Assembly: GCF_000182565.1 (NCBI RefSeq)
Contig: NW_015971545.1
Coordinates: 559,092-623,091 of the forward strand
DNA length: 64,000 nucleotides
Reading direction: 5' to 3'
From: Spizellomyces punctatus DAOM BR117
Lineage: Eukaryota; Chytridiomycota; Chytridiomycetes; Spizellomycetales; Spizellomycetaceae
Positions 1 through 12,226 of this stretch are shown here, piece by piece (the first letter of the stretch is position 1; each line of letters opens with the position of its first letter). The notes below the pieces were generated by a model. That model was not told where the DNA came from. It saw only the letters and a list, made by a program, of their open reading frames with translations, and made no database searches. Made by a program: the position numbers and the translations under genes.

Positions 1-3000
1 CTCTGCAAAGAGAACCGGTGATAGGACTTTGGTCTATTTTTTTCGCGCTCTACATCAATTGAAAACAAGGATTACTTATTTCTGCAAATGCAAAATGTTT
101 GTCATTTTCATCTCACCTAAACGCTCCTCGGCGCTTTCCCCATATCGCAAGAAAGGTTCTTTCATCGAGGCTCTAATGAAACTGAATGCTTCCCCGCGTC
201 CCGAGGGGTCACCAGGACCGTATAGCTTGATCATACTTTTATTCTAGAGACGGCGATAGCAACTTTTTAAAACTTCATATAATTTCCGGACAGAAAACTA
301 GCATAATACCTGACTTGCTTGCACAAAGTTCTTTGTTAAGGTCCACGGTGCCAGCTGCACTTCGATATCCGTATTAATCTCCTCATCATCGTTCTCTTCA
401 TCCATGCCGATATCAGAGTAACCAATATCTCGTAAACGCTGCTGTCCCGTTAGCATACTCTCCATGAGGCAAACCTGTGCGTCGAATGTCAGCTGCTTAA
501 TCACACGTAAATTCCCGTTAGTGGCATGATTACCATTTCGGGAGTGACAAGTCGCCGTATCTCTTCCTCATTTGGGAGTGCAATACCGGGTTTCAACTTC
601 CACCAACCAGTATTTTCACCCTTCTTTGCAAACTGAGCAAACTCTTTCAGTCTTTGCCGCAGTTGCGGTTCAGTAAAGCCGGGAAAGGATTTAACAAGCA
701 TTTCGTATCTGAGACGCTTTTGAGGATCTCTTCGCATGTGTCTAAAGGTTACCACCTTCCAGGAAATGATGTTATCATCGCATTGTCATTCGCAGGTTGA
801 CGAGTTCCATATACCTGGAGTCTACCCTTGATAGTTTGTGTAATCCTCCGAGACTGGGGACGAGGGACTTCCTGCAACGGAAAAGTCTGACCGACAGCAA
901 ACAGATGGGGAATTTCGCGGATATAATATTTCGATTGACCCTTGAGCGTGTGTCTGTCGGCCAGGGGTATTAGCCATTAGACATTTTCACGACCAACTAG
1001 AGAGCATTCACCTAATCACGAGGAAATCTGTTTTGGAGGCTTCCTGTCGAAAGATTGGAGCTCGGAACATGTTGTTGGAGATAGCTTGCAACGTCTGCCC
1101 CGGTTCAACGTCCCCAAACCCGAAAAATGGTGACGCATCAACCTCGTCCAAGATATATGGTGTCCCAAGGTCGAGCTGTGTGGGACGAATCGTGTTGACA
1201 CTGGTACTATACTCTGCCACGACGGGTAAAAGGTACCTACCACTGGAACATGTGGATCCTTCTCGGCTGTTTTGCGGTAATAATTATAGACGAGACTGCC
1301 CATTCCCGTGTTCATCACAATAGGAGGATACTCTTCCTAAAAAATTCAATGTTGGCTCGGTCCTTCTAAGCCCGTTTTGTGGTAAAAGAAGTTGACCTAC
1401 CGAGTATTCCATTAGTGCATATCGACAGGCATCCTTTAACGAGATATCCTTGGGTGTTCGCATCAGTTCGCCGGCTTCCTTTCCTTTTAGCTTTTTCTTC
1501 TTAATGTTTCGCACACGAGAGAAATGAATAGGTGTCTTAAGCGGGATTCTTAATGTTGGCCTGTGGAAGGATCGTAGTTCCTTCTTGGTCAGGTGCGGCT
1601 TGAACTGAAAGGATATGAAATCATAAACAAGTAAGGTCAATATGTCAGAAAATTTGTGACGTACGTAGAGAGGATGAAGTTTGACCGCTGGTAGAGCATG
1701 CTGTAGAGTCCCAGCGCCGTAAGTTTGGCGCACTCGATCAGAGCCCACCAACCTAAGGCCATCATAGAGCCGATCTTGCGATAAATTAAACCTTCGTAAA
1801 CGGTTCTGCATAATGCGCAAAGACAACCATCTGCTTTAGCTCTCGTCACAGAGTTGGCACAGATCGGATATAGACAGCCAGCCCATACCGTTTTTGATTC
1901 CAAGATGCTGCCACGGCGTTTTACAGCTTGAAAAGTTCTCTAGTTAGCACCATCGCAAATCGTGCTGCAGCCAACCCTAATTCACCTTGAAGCTTCAAAG
2001 ATTCTTCCCAGTCTTTCTGTGGAGATGTTCGCTCGGTTCGCTGATCTGACTCGCATGCCTCCACGCCTTCCCATCGTATAGCAGATTCCCACACTCCTGC
2101 GTCCAGATCATAGTTACGGAATACCAGTCTCTCACGTATTCTGGTAGTGCATAACATCAGAGATTAATCCATGAAATTTTAGACTCCAAGAAGACCGACC
2201 TTGATGCAGGATGGTCTTTTGGTTCAGAAACGTCGTCGTCCCATACCACCCGATCTTCCCAGTGCTCGAGCACCACAGGGTACATACTCGATGGTAAATC
2301 TGCATCCTTTGCACGCAATGGTGTGTAAACCGCCTTGCTGCGTTATTATCAACTAGGGACGAAGTAGAACAAACCCCTTTTTCGGCGTTAACTTGCGCTG
2401 GCGTTGGAACGGGTTTAAACTCCACTTTTTCAATGACATATAAAGGTCCACGGGTTGTCTTTGGTGGCAGTCGCTGGCGGAAGAGCTCTCGGTCATCGGG
2501 GGCCACTGGATAGGGCTGTTTCCTAAGAGACGCTATTCAAAATGAAACCGCCCCAAGAGGTACCATTAGTGTACTCATCACAACCGGTGTATGAAAGTCT
2601 GTGAAAGTCCTTCGGACAGGTGCTCCTCGGCCCTAGACGGGGGTTGCCCACCTTTGGTGATTAGTCTTTTCCTCGGTCGCTGCACTCTGGAACCCTTTGC
2701 AGAAAAGATCTCAGAGAACTTCAGCTCGCCCTCCCCGAAGCCAGGAAATATTTGTGCAAGTCGAGCTCTGTCATAGACTTGTTGCACCGGAGGCGGCTGT
2801 GGCGGTGTAGGAATTGAGAATATCGGAACAGTCGCATGGGGTTCCCGCAAAGTATTCACTTGTACGTGTGCATTGACTGCTTCCTCCTCATCGGGTTCTG
2901 CTACATCATAATCCTCATCCAAGTCACCACCAACCATGCTCCGCCGTGCGAAGGGAAGAACAGGCGCCGCCCGCGGTATAACCATAGGAGTAGCTCCGCC

Positions 3001-3330
3001 AAATTGGTATGCCCCTGTTCCTTCATCCGCTAGTTCATCGATGCCCGAAAAGTCTACCGCGTCAGCATCCGGTTTGACAACGCCGGTTTTCGAGTCTGCA
3101 GCCCCATCTTCCGATGCCAGTCCCAAATCACCAAGTATGCGGCTCAAATAATCATCGCTTTCCTCCAAAGTTTTCCGAAAGTCCTAGGAGATCAACTGTA
3201 TATAAGCAATCCCATACTCTCGCATCTCAAAAGTTGTCTGTGACGATCTGGTGCACACCTCAGGCAGATCATTATCTTGCAACTTTCCACTTTCGTCCAC
3301 ATTCCCAAACAGGTATCTCACGGAAGACAT
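1..3330 (-). CDS. TAF1: Transcription initiation factor TFIID subunit TAF1, 3'-truncated by window edge
   Basis: Largest TFIID subunit, a nuclear scaffold for RNA polymerase II pre-initiation complexes. Family-typical stretches appear in order: N-terminal LFGNVDE, the TBP-regulatory region (RLAQIFPGF), HWEDRVVWDDD, and then the DUF3591 core with LQHALPAVKLHPLY, KELRSFHRPTL, NTGMGSLVYNYYRK, DVEPGQT, NNMFRAPIF and LYGPGDPSGRGEAFSFIR. I chose the ATG at 3330 because the family N-terminus begins MSSVRYLFGN. Exons read with frame kept: 3259-3330, 2582-3183, then (middle joins less certain) down to 1665, 1401-1604, 1241-1336, 1012-1175, 815-953, 534-755, 310-474, 117-243 and 1-49. The C-terminal part, where family members may carry a zinc knuckle and bromodomain, lies beyond the window. 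Start is 253 bp from GMP synthase, divergent. Identity is secure; two or three junctions between 1665 and 2522 are not. Confidence 0.93.
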
Positions 3331-3582
3331 TGCCCTTCCATAGGTAGCGACAGGAGTCAAACTCCCTAAAGCATCGACGAGCTTTAAGGGAGACGGCGAG
3401 CTTTTCCAACAGCAATCACCGCCTGCTGCCCACCTCAGATCCAACCCATGGCCATTAGCGTTGGAGCGGCCCAGTCACTGAAATATATCACGTGCTTTAT
3501 CGCACTCGTTTGAATTCTTTTTGTTTTGGACATTTTGCACCTTTAGCTTCCTGGCAAACCTCTTTGCCGTCATTTGGACACC
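3331..3582. promoter_or_regulatory. Shared divergent promoter of TAF1 and GMP synthase
   Basis: These 252 bp separate the TAF1 start codon (-) from the GMP synthase start codon (+), so both 5' UTRs and core promoters must lie here. No TATA box is obvious. This is inferred from gene positions only. Confidence 0.5.
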
Positions 3583-5558
3583 ATGGCTTCCACCGTAGAA
3601 GTCTCCCAGCAGTATGACACCATTCTCATCCTAGACTTTGGGTCACAGTACACCCATTTGATTGCGCGACGCATTCGTGAACTCGGTGTTTACTGTGAAT
3701 TGCTGGCATGCACCGTCAAGATAGCCGATCTCAAATTCAAACCCAAGGGTAACTTTCAACATTCAAACGAACAAATCTTTTCAGTAACGGGTTATTAAAG
3801 ATGCTCTGAATCATCTAGGTGTTGTACTGTCTGGTAGTCCCTACTCTGTCTACGATGTGGACTCGCCACATGTTGACCCTGCCTTGTGGACGTTGGGCGT
3901 TCCTATCCTTGGTATCTGCTATGGACTACAGGTTAATAAAAAAAATGATAGGGTTTGCGCGACAGCTTGCAGAATTCTGATAACTTTTGTTTAGGAAATT
4001 GCCTGGACAAAGGGCGGCAAAGTAGAACCACACGACAAGCGCGAGTACGGAAAGGCTGATATCCAGATCCGTCCTGGAAGCAGGCTATTCGCAGGACTTC
4101 CCAATGATTTAACGGTCTGGATGAGTCACGGCGATCAGCTTTCCCAGGCTCCTGAAGGCTTCAAACCAGTTGCGTATACCGCGACGTCGCCTTACACTGC
4201 TATCGAAAAAGAAGAGGAACAGATCTACGGTATCCAGTTCCACCCCGAAGTCACCCACACTCCCAAGGGTTCAGCCATTTTGAGAAATTTTGCCATCGGT
4301 ATCTGTGGAGCCAATGCGAACTGGACGATGGTAAGCGCCCTACCGCTGCAAGCGCTGGAGTTGTGGATGAGAGCTAATTTATCGCTCAGGCGTCATTCGT
4401 AGACAAAGAGATCGAACGCATCCGAAACGTTGTCGGTCCCACTGCCCAAGTTATTGGTGCAGTCAGTGGTGGTGTTGACAGTACCGTAGCCGCCATGATA
4501 ATGAGCAAAGCCATTGGTGACCGCTTCCATGCTATCTTGGTCGACAACGGAGTAATGCGTCTGAACGAATGCCAAACTGTTCAGCAAACGCTCCAGAAAC
4601 ACCTCGGAATCAACTTGACATTAGCGGATGCGAGCGAGTTATTTTTGGGCAGGTTGAAGGGCGTCACTGATCCCGAGAAGAAGCGAAAGATCATCGGCAA
4701 CTCCTTTATCGAGGTCTTTGAGGCAGAGGGTGCCAAGATTGAGGCGCAGGTGGAACAGGAGGGCAAGGGCAAAATTGAGTTTCTTTTACAAGGAACTTTG
4801 TATCCCGATGTGATCGAATCAATTTCATTCAAGGGCCCCTCTGCGACCATCAAAACCCACCACGTACGTAAGATCACTTAGCGTACTGTTTTGGAAGGCT
4901 TGCTAATATCAGTCCAACAAAAACCAACAGAATGTCGGAGGCTTACTGGATGACATGAAACTCAAAGTCATTGAACCTCTCCGCGAACTCTTCAAAGACG
5001 AAGTCCGTGCCCTCGGAAGCATCATGGGCATTGATGACGAGCTGATCTGGCGTCATCCTTTCCCTGGACCTGGTATTGCTATTCGTATCTTGGGCGAGGT
5101 GACTCCTGAGCAGGTCGCTATTGCACGTCACGCGGACCATATCTACATTGAGGAGATTAAGAAGGCGGGTCTTTACAGAAAGATTTCCCAGGGTATGTAG
5201 GGTCATGTCGTTTACTCTGGGTTTTTGCAAAGGTTAACAAGTGTGTCCTGGTTAGCCTACGCTGCACTCCTTCCCGTGCGCTCTGTTGGTGTGATGGGAG
5301 ACAAGCGGACATATGAGCAGGTCATTGCTCTGCGTGCCGTTGAGACAAAAGGTATACATGGAGAACCCCTTCCGAACCGAGACCCGTACAACTAATTCTC
5401 CCAATCTCACAACAGACTTTATGACTGCTGATTGGTTCGAATTTCCGTACGACATTCTGAAGCGCATTAGCAGCCGGATTATCAACGAGGTGCAAGGAGT
5501 GAATCGTGTTGTCTACGATGTCAGCTCCAAGCCACCAGCTACCATAGAGTGGGAATAA
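3583..5558 (+). CDS. GUA1: GMP synthase (glutamine-hydrolysing)
   Basis: Converts XMP to GMP with ATP and glutamine, the last step of de novo guanine nucleotide synthesis, in the cytosol. Seven exons add up to 529 residues, close to the family norm: 3583-3748, 3819-3931, 3995-4330, 4390-4863, 4931-5192, 5256-5351, 5416-5558. The N-terminal class I amidotransferase starts [20 protein letters not shown], has the nucleophile Cys in GICYGLQ and the His/Glu of [10 protein letters not shown]. The ATP pyrophosphatase P-loop is [13 protein letters not shown]. The dimerisation domain contains [12 protein letters not shown] and ends KPPATIEWE. Translation is taken from the ATG at 3583 ([13 protein letters not shown]), since the next upstream in-frame codon of interest is only a TTG. 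All key residues are present. Confidence 0.98.
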
Positions 5559-5909
5559 GGACTTGTGCAAGCTGCGGATTCATGATGGTTACTAGCTTCA
5601 TTTTTATGTACAGTTTAAATAGATTATTTCATTTGGCTCGATTACGGACTTGTAGACCACGATGCCAAGATGCGTAAATTTGGTCAGAAACAGAAGCTAA
5701 TGTATTTACAGATTATAATCCAAAATTCAGCCCCGCCACAGCGTTGCAATCATATACGCCCCAACATCCTTCTTTCCCCTGTTTTCATAAAGGTATAATC
5801 GATAATGATGTTTATCAGTCCTCTCCTCCAAACATGCGTTTTAATGGTGTCGTAAGAACGCTATAGTACGAATTAGTACAAATGCCAGAGCGTATCAAGA
5901 TTCGCAATA
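5559..5909. other. Convergent intergenic spacer
   Basis: AT-rich 3' flanks of GMP synthase (+) and the zinc-finger gene (-). I see no further gene, repeat or RNA here. Confidence 0.6.
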
Positions 5910-7828
5910 TTACAGGCCATACCTCCATAATGTACGTGGCTCAACGATTGTAGTTTCTACAGTGATTGATTGTGGCATTGGCATATTAGGATTAACTTTT
6001 TTAAGAGCCCGCAAAATTTGTTCCTGCTCTTCATCAGTGAGTTCTCGAGTAACTGTTTCGGAGCGACGTCGTTTACTTGTGGACCTGTCTTTCTGTGATG
6101 CGCGATCGTCAGTGATGTGTTTACGCTTTGGTCGTGGGGATGATGCAGAGCGATGCTGTTGCGGGATCTCATAGGCCTCTTGGCTGAAAGTCGGATAGAG
6201 TGCTCGGGATGGCCCTTCACGGAAGCCTTCAAATGCGGTAAAATTGTAGCGATTCACTGGTGTAGCAAGTGTTGGGTTTGCTAATGAATACCCGGGCGGA
6301 GTGAAATGTAGTGGTACTCGTGGCGGCTTCAAGGCGTTGGCCGTATGGATCACGTAAGACTCTTCTGAGAAGGTTGCCGGACTGGGATAGGGATCCTCTG
6401 GGTAGGAAGCCGACCCATGTAGTACGTGGTCACTTGATTGTCGCAAGCTACTGCTGAGTTCATATCAGGTAATTAAGAGTAGTTCCTAATTGGAACCAGG
6501 CACGAAGGTATCCATACCTGACTGGTACAGATTCCGGTTCAGGAATCGCGAAAGATCGGGGAGCCATGCTTAATGTGACGGTAATGCGGTCCCCGTAGGC
6601 CAACGGTTTTCCGTTCACGGTGTACACATATTTGTCTTTTGAGGGCCAATCCCCACGTTCTGCAACAAGAAAAATGTCAACCGCCTTTGTTGTCACATTG
6701 AGAGGCCAACGACAATGAATTGGCACTGACCAAACTGCAGACGATATCCATCTTGATCCCTCAAAAATGTGCCGCGTCGCAACCCGCGTCGAATGATTTC
6801 TCGTATTGCATACTTTGATGATCGTCGAATTCCATATTCAGGTGGTGCTGACTAACCGACGATACCCCGCTCCGCAAAATACCTGCAACACAGCATTTTT
6901 TTGTCCATCATTTTCAATCCTCTCTACTAGCTTTTGGAGACCTGGGTTATCCCTAGATATATGCATAATCACTTCAAGTGACTGGTCACGAGGACGTGGG
7001 AAAGAATTCTTACCGCTCACACTGAAAGACGGCAGAAAGAAGACGATTTTCAATGACGAGCAATCTATACTGAGGAAATCGAAATGGGCGGATATCTGCA
7101 TCAGACGATTCTGGAGGAATGCTTCCTTCAAGGTTGATAATGATCTTGGGAGCACCCGGAGAGCCTGTCCCGACACTTGATCTAACACGTCGAGGTGGAA
7201 ACTCTAGAAATGACCGGATATTTGGACTCTTTGCCAGTGGGGAGAGCACTACTCCAACTATCGGTGGAGATCGACCGTGCTTTTTGGTATAGTGGGAATT
7301 AAATTCGATCTCCGTACTAGCTTCCTCCGAGCATGTCCTCACGGGACATGGAATGATTGAAATTTCTGAAATAGCAACAAGCGCCAAAATTGTCAGCACA
7401 ATGAGTTTCACCAATCCCTAAGCTCCACGTCAATGATTACCTCCTTCATGTTTGCATTGAATCGCCTCGGGGCGAGTTTTATGAACGCGATCACACTCTT
7501 TGCATGTTCTTTCCGATAAGGGACAGCCACAGGACTCCTTGAGATGCATCTCCAACGACTTACTGCTGTTCATTAAATACAGACATAGCGGACAGACGTG
7601 CCCTCCCGTAGGCTGTGACTTGACCATGCTCGGGGTGATGCCAATGTGTGTGATCCAAGCAAGGGTTGAGCAGCAAAACAACCGCGTCCAAAATGCCGTT
7701 TCCTTCACGTCAGCAAAATCCAGTGACATGTGATTCGTTAACTCGTATAGCCATAAAAGGTTAAAGTGCTGCGCCATAGACCCTCCGATCAGGGATGATG
7801 TCAGTTTTCGGGTGAAATTGCTGATCAT
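5910..7828 (-). CDS. Uncharacterised nuclear protein with C2HC and C2H2 zinc fingers
   Basis: I do not recognise the family. The clear 5' exons are 7441-7828, 7259-7365 and 6883-7203, joined by GT-AG introns with frame kept. Exon 1 ends with a C-x2-C-x12-H-x4-C finger (starting HVCPLCLYL) followed by a further Cys cluster (CGCPLSERTCKEC). Exon 2 holds a C-x4-C-x12-H-x4-H finger (CPVRTC ... HYTKKH). The 3' part contains a beta-rich stretch around VYTVNGKPLAYGDRITV (6460-6726) and a Pro/Ser-rich tail with strongly basic segments (RPKRKH, SKRRRSE) that would serve as nuclear localisation signals, ending RTLWRYGL. Joins between 6882 and 6460 are unresolved because two frames look coding there. 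The start is tentative (ATG 7828; ATG 7777 is an alternative). A DNA- or RNA-binding role is inference. Confidence 0.6.
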
Positions 7829-8485
7829 CTTCCCCGTGAGCAGAGAGTCACATGGGCAGACGCCCAATTTCCGCGCCGCGCGGCCGATGAAACGCTTTCT
7901 TCCGAAGGATCCGTTCAAACATCTCTCCTCTTCCGCATCTTTCCGAAAGACGTGCTGCGCTTTCCCTTCCGTCTTCCCGTTTGCAAGTCACGCGTGAGTT
8001 CTGTGGGTGGGAAAAAAAAGGTTTTTAACCCGAGCAGACGAGAACATAAAAAGGTGAGGGAATTCATCTCCATCCCGCGACACGTCGCTCTGCGCATCAC
8101 CTCCAATTATCCACCTCCGCACTTGCCCTGCTTGCACTGTCAGACCTCCTAAGCAATCTCTTGCATATCACACGTTTTGTAGACCCTCCCACCATTTATC
8201 TCATTACTTCCTAGTTACATAACCATCGCAAGTATGTATCATTTGAACGTTTGCTGGAATGTGGGGTGGACAAGTATGGCGGAGCATAGTCGTTTACGGG
8301 CTAGCGAAAGAGGTCTGGGTCTGATCTCAGTCCACATGTGGAATTCGTGTGTCTGCCGAACATTGTCGCGGAGAACATGTTGCTGGGAGAATTAAGAATC
8401 ATTGGACTCGTACACGGCAAACGTAGGCGCTCACCAGACAAGTTGCTAACCTCTTTCAACTTCCAACTCCCCATAGTCTATCACA
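7829..8485. other. Divergent promoter region with a probable 5'-UTR intron of the Sfc1 gene
   Basis: This lies between the starts of the zinc-finger gene (-) and the carrier gene (+). On the + strand a GTATGT donor at 8232 and a pyrimidine-rich CCCCATAG acceptor ending at 8476, 9 bp before the carrier ATG, suggest a 245-bp leader intron. Otherwise I see nothing coding that is convincing. Confidence 0.4.
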
Positions 8486-9770
8486 ATGTCAAAAGACCAA
8501 AAGCCAAAGAAGAATCTCGCGATCCACTTGTTGGCGGGTGGTGTTGCCGGATGCTGTGAAGCGTTGACCTGCCATCCTCTGGACACCATCAAGGTCCGAT
8601 TGCAGCTGCGCGGTGAACGGTCTGCGAAGAGACCCGTTACCACTGTTGCTGGGCAAGCCATGAATGCTGCCGCCGCAGAGTTGGCCAAGGTACGCAAGCT
8701 TGTTCATGGATATCGGAGAAGCCCGTGTCTAAACAAACTGTACCATATAGCCAAAGCGCCAAAACTTCATCACAGTTGGTGTAGATATTGCGAGAAAGGA
8801 GGGTGTTTTGGCACTGTATAAGGGTCTTGGAGCTGTTGTCACGGGCATTGTACCAAAAATGGCTATCCGATTCTCTTCCTTCGAGTTCTTCAAGTCAAAG
8901 CTTGCCGACAAACAGACTGGACAGGTCAATGCTGCGGGTAACTTTGTTGGTATGTTGAAAACGTTCCATTTTTCGACATTTGCCAAGATAGAGTTCTGAC
9001 CAGTACACTACGGGTATTAGCCGGTCTCGCTGCTGGTACAACAGAGGCCGTGTTGGTTGTGACTCCCATGGACGTCATCAAGATTCGTCTTCAGGCACAG
9101 CGTCACTCAATGACCGACCCACTAGACATTCCAAAGTACCGCAATGCCGCACACTGTGCATACGTCATGGTCAAGGAGGAAGGTGTCGCGTCCTTGTACA
9201 AGGGTGTCGGCCTTACCGCTCTTCGACAAGGTTTGTCGCTACATCTGCACGACTAGCAGATGAATGGTATCACTGACAAGAATGGCCGTATTTAGCGACG
9301 AACCAAGCTGCAAACTTCACGGTGTACCAGTTCTTGAGGAAGCACCTTCACGACCTGCAACCGCAGCACGGTGACACCCTACCCGCATACCAGCACCTGG
9401 TCATGGGTTTCATCTCTGGTGCATGCGGTCCTCTCTTCAACGCTCCCATCGACACTATCAAGACCCGTATTCAAAAGGCACCATCCGAAGACAAGGGATG
9501 GGTGCGATTTGTCAAGGTCACCAAGGGCATCGCTCAGAATGAGGGTTACGCTGCTTTCTACAAGGGATTGACACCCCGTGTGCTCCGTGTGGCACCAGGT
9601 CAAGCCATCACTTTCATGGTATGTTGCTATTTCCGTGGGATATCGAGAGAAGGTTACTGATTTTTCCATCTTGTCAGGTGTACGAGCGGGTGTACAAGTG
9701 GATGGTAACTCTGAGCGAATCAATGCGTGTGGAGGATTACAACAACAGCCAATCCAACGCGGAGGCATAA
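8486..9770 (+). CDS. SFC1: Mitochondrial succinate/fumarate carrier (Sfc1/Acr1 type)
   Basis: Inner-membrane mitochondrial carrier that exchanges cytosolic succinate for matrix fumarate in the yeast homologue, linking the glyoxylate cycle to gluconeogenesis. Five exons (8486-8689, 8751-8949, 9021-9230, 9296-9618, 9678-9770) give 342 residues in three tandem carrier repeats. The carrier signatures are HPLDTIKVRLQL, TPMDVIKIRLQAQ and APIDTIKTRIQK. Family-specific stretches are GIVPKMAIRFSSFE, ATNQAANFTVYQFL and GLTPRVLRVAPGQAITF. Introns 2 and 3 both interrupt a codon after its first base. The subfamily call is by remembered similarity to yeast Sfc1; another dicarboxylate carrier is less likely. 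Confidence 0.92.
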
Positions 9771-10141
9771 ATGTAGAAATATTACTCAAGCGGACGCACA
9801 TGTTAATGCGGAGTGGATACGTGGGGTGTATGGTAGACAAGCGGGGCTTTCAATTTATTTTTGATAATAGACTCAAGTTCCAATTTGGGCGGATCTGGAA
9901 TGTGTGCTATCGATTGAGTGAGATGGTGCTTGAGAGCAGTGAAATGAAGTAGCTGCTGGTCCTACGGTTGCCTGACTAAGGGTTTGACTTTCCAACAAGT
10001 ACGCCGCAGAAGTATAATATTCACTAAACAATATAGCGTACGCCAACTAGCACGAAAAATGGGGGAAAAAAAAACTCATACAAATATGTACAACCGAATC
10101 AAAGGAACAGCAAAACCTCCTAGTGCCGAACGACATAGCCC
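9771..10141. other. Convergent intergenic spacer
   Basis: 3' flanks of the carrier (+) and copper transporter (-). It contains an A-rich run near 10060-10080. I see no gene here. Confidence 0.5.
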
Positions 10142-11308
10142 CTAACAACACAACTCTTCCCCACTGGCTTCACCTAGTACAGCAGCCTGCACAGCTGCTC
10201 TTGTCCATTCAGAGAATATGGCTGCACCCACTGCTAAACCCGTTACCACCGCAAAGAACAAGCCGACATTGAATGTCATGGCCACCAACATCAATGCATA
10301 CGCTCCCGTAACCGTGACAAACTTTGCCACTCCGCGCACAAGGGCCCTCTTGACCCGTTCCGATCTGGATTCATCAATGGCGCTAAGGACGAGTTCGCTT
10401 TTGGAGGATGAAGGAAAACCCGAGGATGATCGGCCATAGAGACGTTTGGCTTCGTAGGTTGCAATAAAGGCTTGCCAGGCTTCATAAAAGATGCCAAGGA
10501 AAAAGACGGCAAACCATGTTCCAGCGTACTGAGCGCTGGTGCGGGGAACCCATTTTTCAAAGAGAACATAGTCTACGATGCCTATATTTGTGGGTAAAAG
10601 GAAACGTGTCAAACAGAGTGGTAAAATCTTTCAACATGTTAAAGCAAAAAACGAACCAGTATGGAAGAACATTTTCATGACGGGGGGATCGTTGTTACCA
10701 CCGTCTGAGCTCGTTGAACAAAGTGACAAGCCAGGTGTCGCCGCACACATTTGCTTCCAGTCTGCACATTGTCTCATATCAGGCATTGCTTTGCAGAGTA
10801 GGGAATATGTTCCGAGCAAATCGCATTGGGCATAACCAGCGGTATCGGATGGAATGGAACATTGTTCACAACCAGGCATGCTCATTTCAGTGCAAATGCT
10901 ACGAATATTTTGTGTGGCGATTTTACTAGTCGGGATACTGGGCAGTGCGGCCGAGGTCGGTTCTTTGCACTGAGCATTGACTGTTGACGCCATGGTAGTC
11001 GAGTTACCGCACATGTTGACAAAAGTCTTGCAGGAGCCCATAGACGGCATGTCTGACGCGCAAATGTCCGCGTACAACGACATTGGTGAGCAATACTGCT
11101 GCGGCACTTTGCCAGACGCACACTGTTGTTGGAGGGTGCAACCTGGCATCCCACTCATTTGGTGGCAGAGAGTGTCAACCAGCGACGTCGCATCGCTGTC
11201 CGAGAGCCGGAAAGACGCGCAATTTGGGTCTGTAGGTGTTGTCGGGCATGCTGTTTGCGCGAGAGCGAGGGCCAGGAAGGGAAGGATGAGAAGAATGTGT
11301 TGCTGCAT
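10142..11308 (-). CDS. Ctr-family copper transporter with a Cys-rich extracellular N-terminal domain
   Basis: High-affinity Cu(I) uptake transporter of the plasma membrane. Two exons (10657-11308, 10142-10581) give 363 residues. The ATG at 11308 starts a signal peptide (MQQHILLILPFLALALAQ). Residues about 20-215 form a secreted Cys-rich region that looks internally duplicated: two blocks of similar spacing (PGCTLQQQC ... YCSPMSLYADIC ... SCKTFVNMC and PGCEQCS ... YAQCDLLGTYSLLC ... QCADWKQMC). The Ctr core begins MKMFFHTG and DYVLFEKWVP, with TM1 AGTWFAVFFLGIFYEAW, the TM2 copper-path motif MLVAM (MxxxM) and TM3 GLAVG (GxxxG). The protein ends in CC. The single intron splits the fusion exactly inside the Met motif (after FFHT plus one base). 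Transport role is firm from the motifs; the Cys-rich domain's role is unknown. Confidence 0.92.
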
Positions 11309-11975
11309 GGTCTGCAAGGCCAAATGGTGAAAATGACTGGGGGAAAGAGGTCGTTTTGCCAGACGCTGACGGAGGGGCAGGGCAGAAATCCCTCAGCCCT
11401 CTCCTTTTAAATCCCCAAGTTTGAAACCTCCAAGGCGCCGCGCCAGAAAAGAGCCAATCAGATTGCGTTATTTTGGCCTCTCCATTCATGAGGTATTTAT
11501 GCGTGATTCACATCCAATCAATTGGCGTGTTTCATTATTATGTAAGCGATAAGGCTCGTGTGTGTGTGTTGTGTTTGACACTCTGGTGTCCAGCAACCTC
11601 CTGCTCGATACGGATGGAGGGGAATAGACATGATGCACACAGAGCCAAACAGCAGATCAGTTACTTAATTGCTATTTATTGGCGAGAGCCACTGGCAACA
11701 GGAGCGCAGCTCAAACCAATCCGTTTATTGTACGGATCTTCCTTGCTCTTTACTCGCGATGAAAGATGACAAGGATGAGTAAATTGTATGAGCCGCTAAA
11801 ACGTGCTGTAATCAAAGACAAGGCAGGTGACGTTCTGGCACGGATTTCCCCATTGCACAGTATTGAGGCTTAAAGTGTTGAGAGGAGGGAAGGACGAGAA
11901 AGATGCCAGCGTCCGCGCCCTGGAACCATGCACCATATCCCACTAGGAGGAAATGTTAACAGTTCTCCTTGCACG
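11309..11975. other. Non-coding spacer upstream of the copper transporter
   Basis: Holds the copper transporter promoter on its left side (- strand). It is GC-rich near 11350-11460, with a short GT run near 11560. No convincing gene. Confidence 0.45.
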
Positions 11976-12226
11976 ACGCGTGCCTTGGACACGACATCCC
12001 CCTGGCGAGGGGAAGGAAGCAACACACAACGCGTCGCGTCAAACGCGATATCCCTGCTGAACGGAAGATCCCCCTGGCGAGGGGAAGCAACACACGACGC
12101 GTCGCTTCGACGTGACAGCCCATGGCGCGTAATAAATAGGACGCGAACAGCGACCGCGGATATAAACCCCTTGCAGTTCCAGCCATGGAAAAACGCCCAA
12201 CTCATCATAGCCGAGGTCTATAAAAG
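11976..12226 (+). promoter_or_regulatory. TATA promoter with three ACGCGT (MCB-like) boxes and a duplicated dyad
   Basis: ACGCGT, the binding core of the fungal G1/S regulator MBF, occurs at 11976-11981, 12029-12034 and 12097-12102. The dyad CCCCTGGCGAGGGG occurs at 11999-12012 and 12071-12084, each followed by GGAAGCAACACAC-like sequence and an ACGCGT, so the block is an imperfect direct repeat of about 72 bp. TATAAAAG follows at 12219-12226, then a pyrimidine-rich initiator. The downstream transcript is not identified. What is seen: the motifs. Cell-cycle control is inference. Confidence 0.5.
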
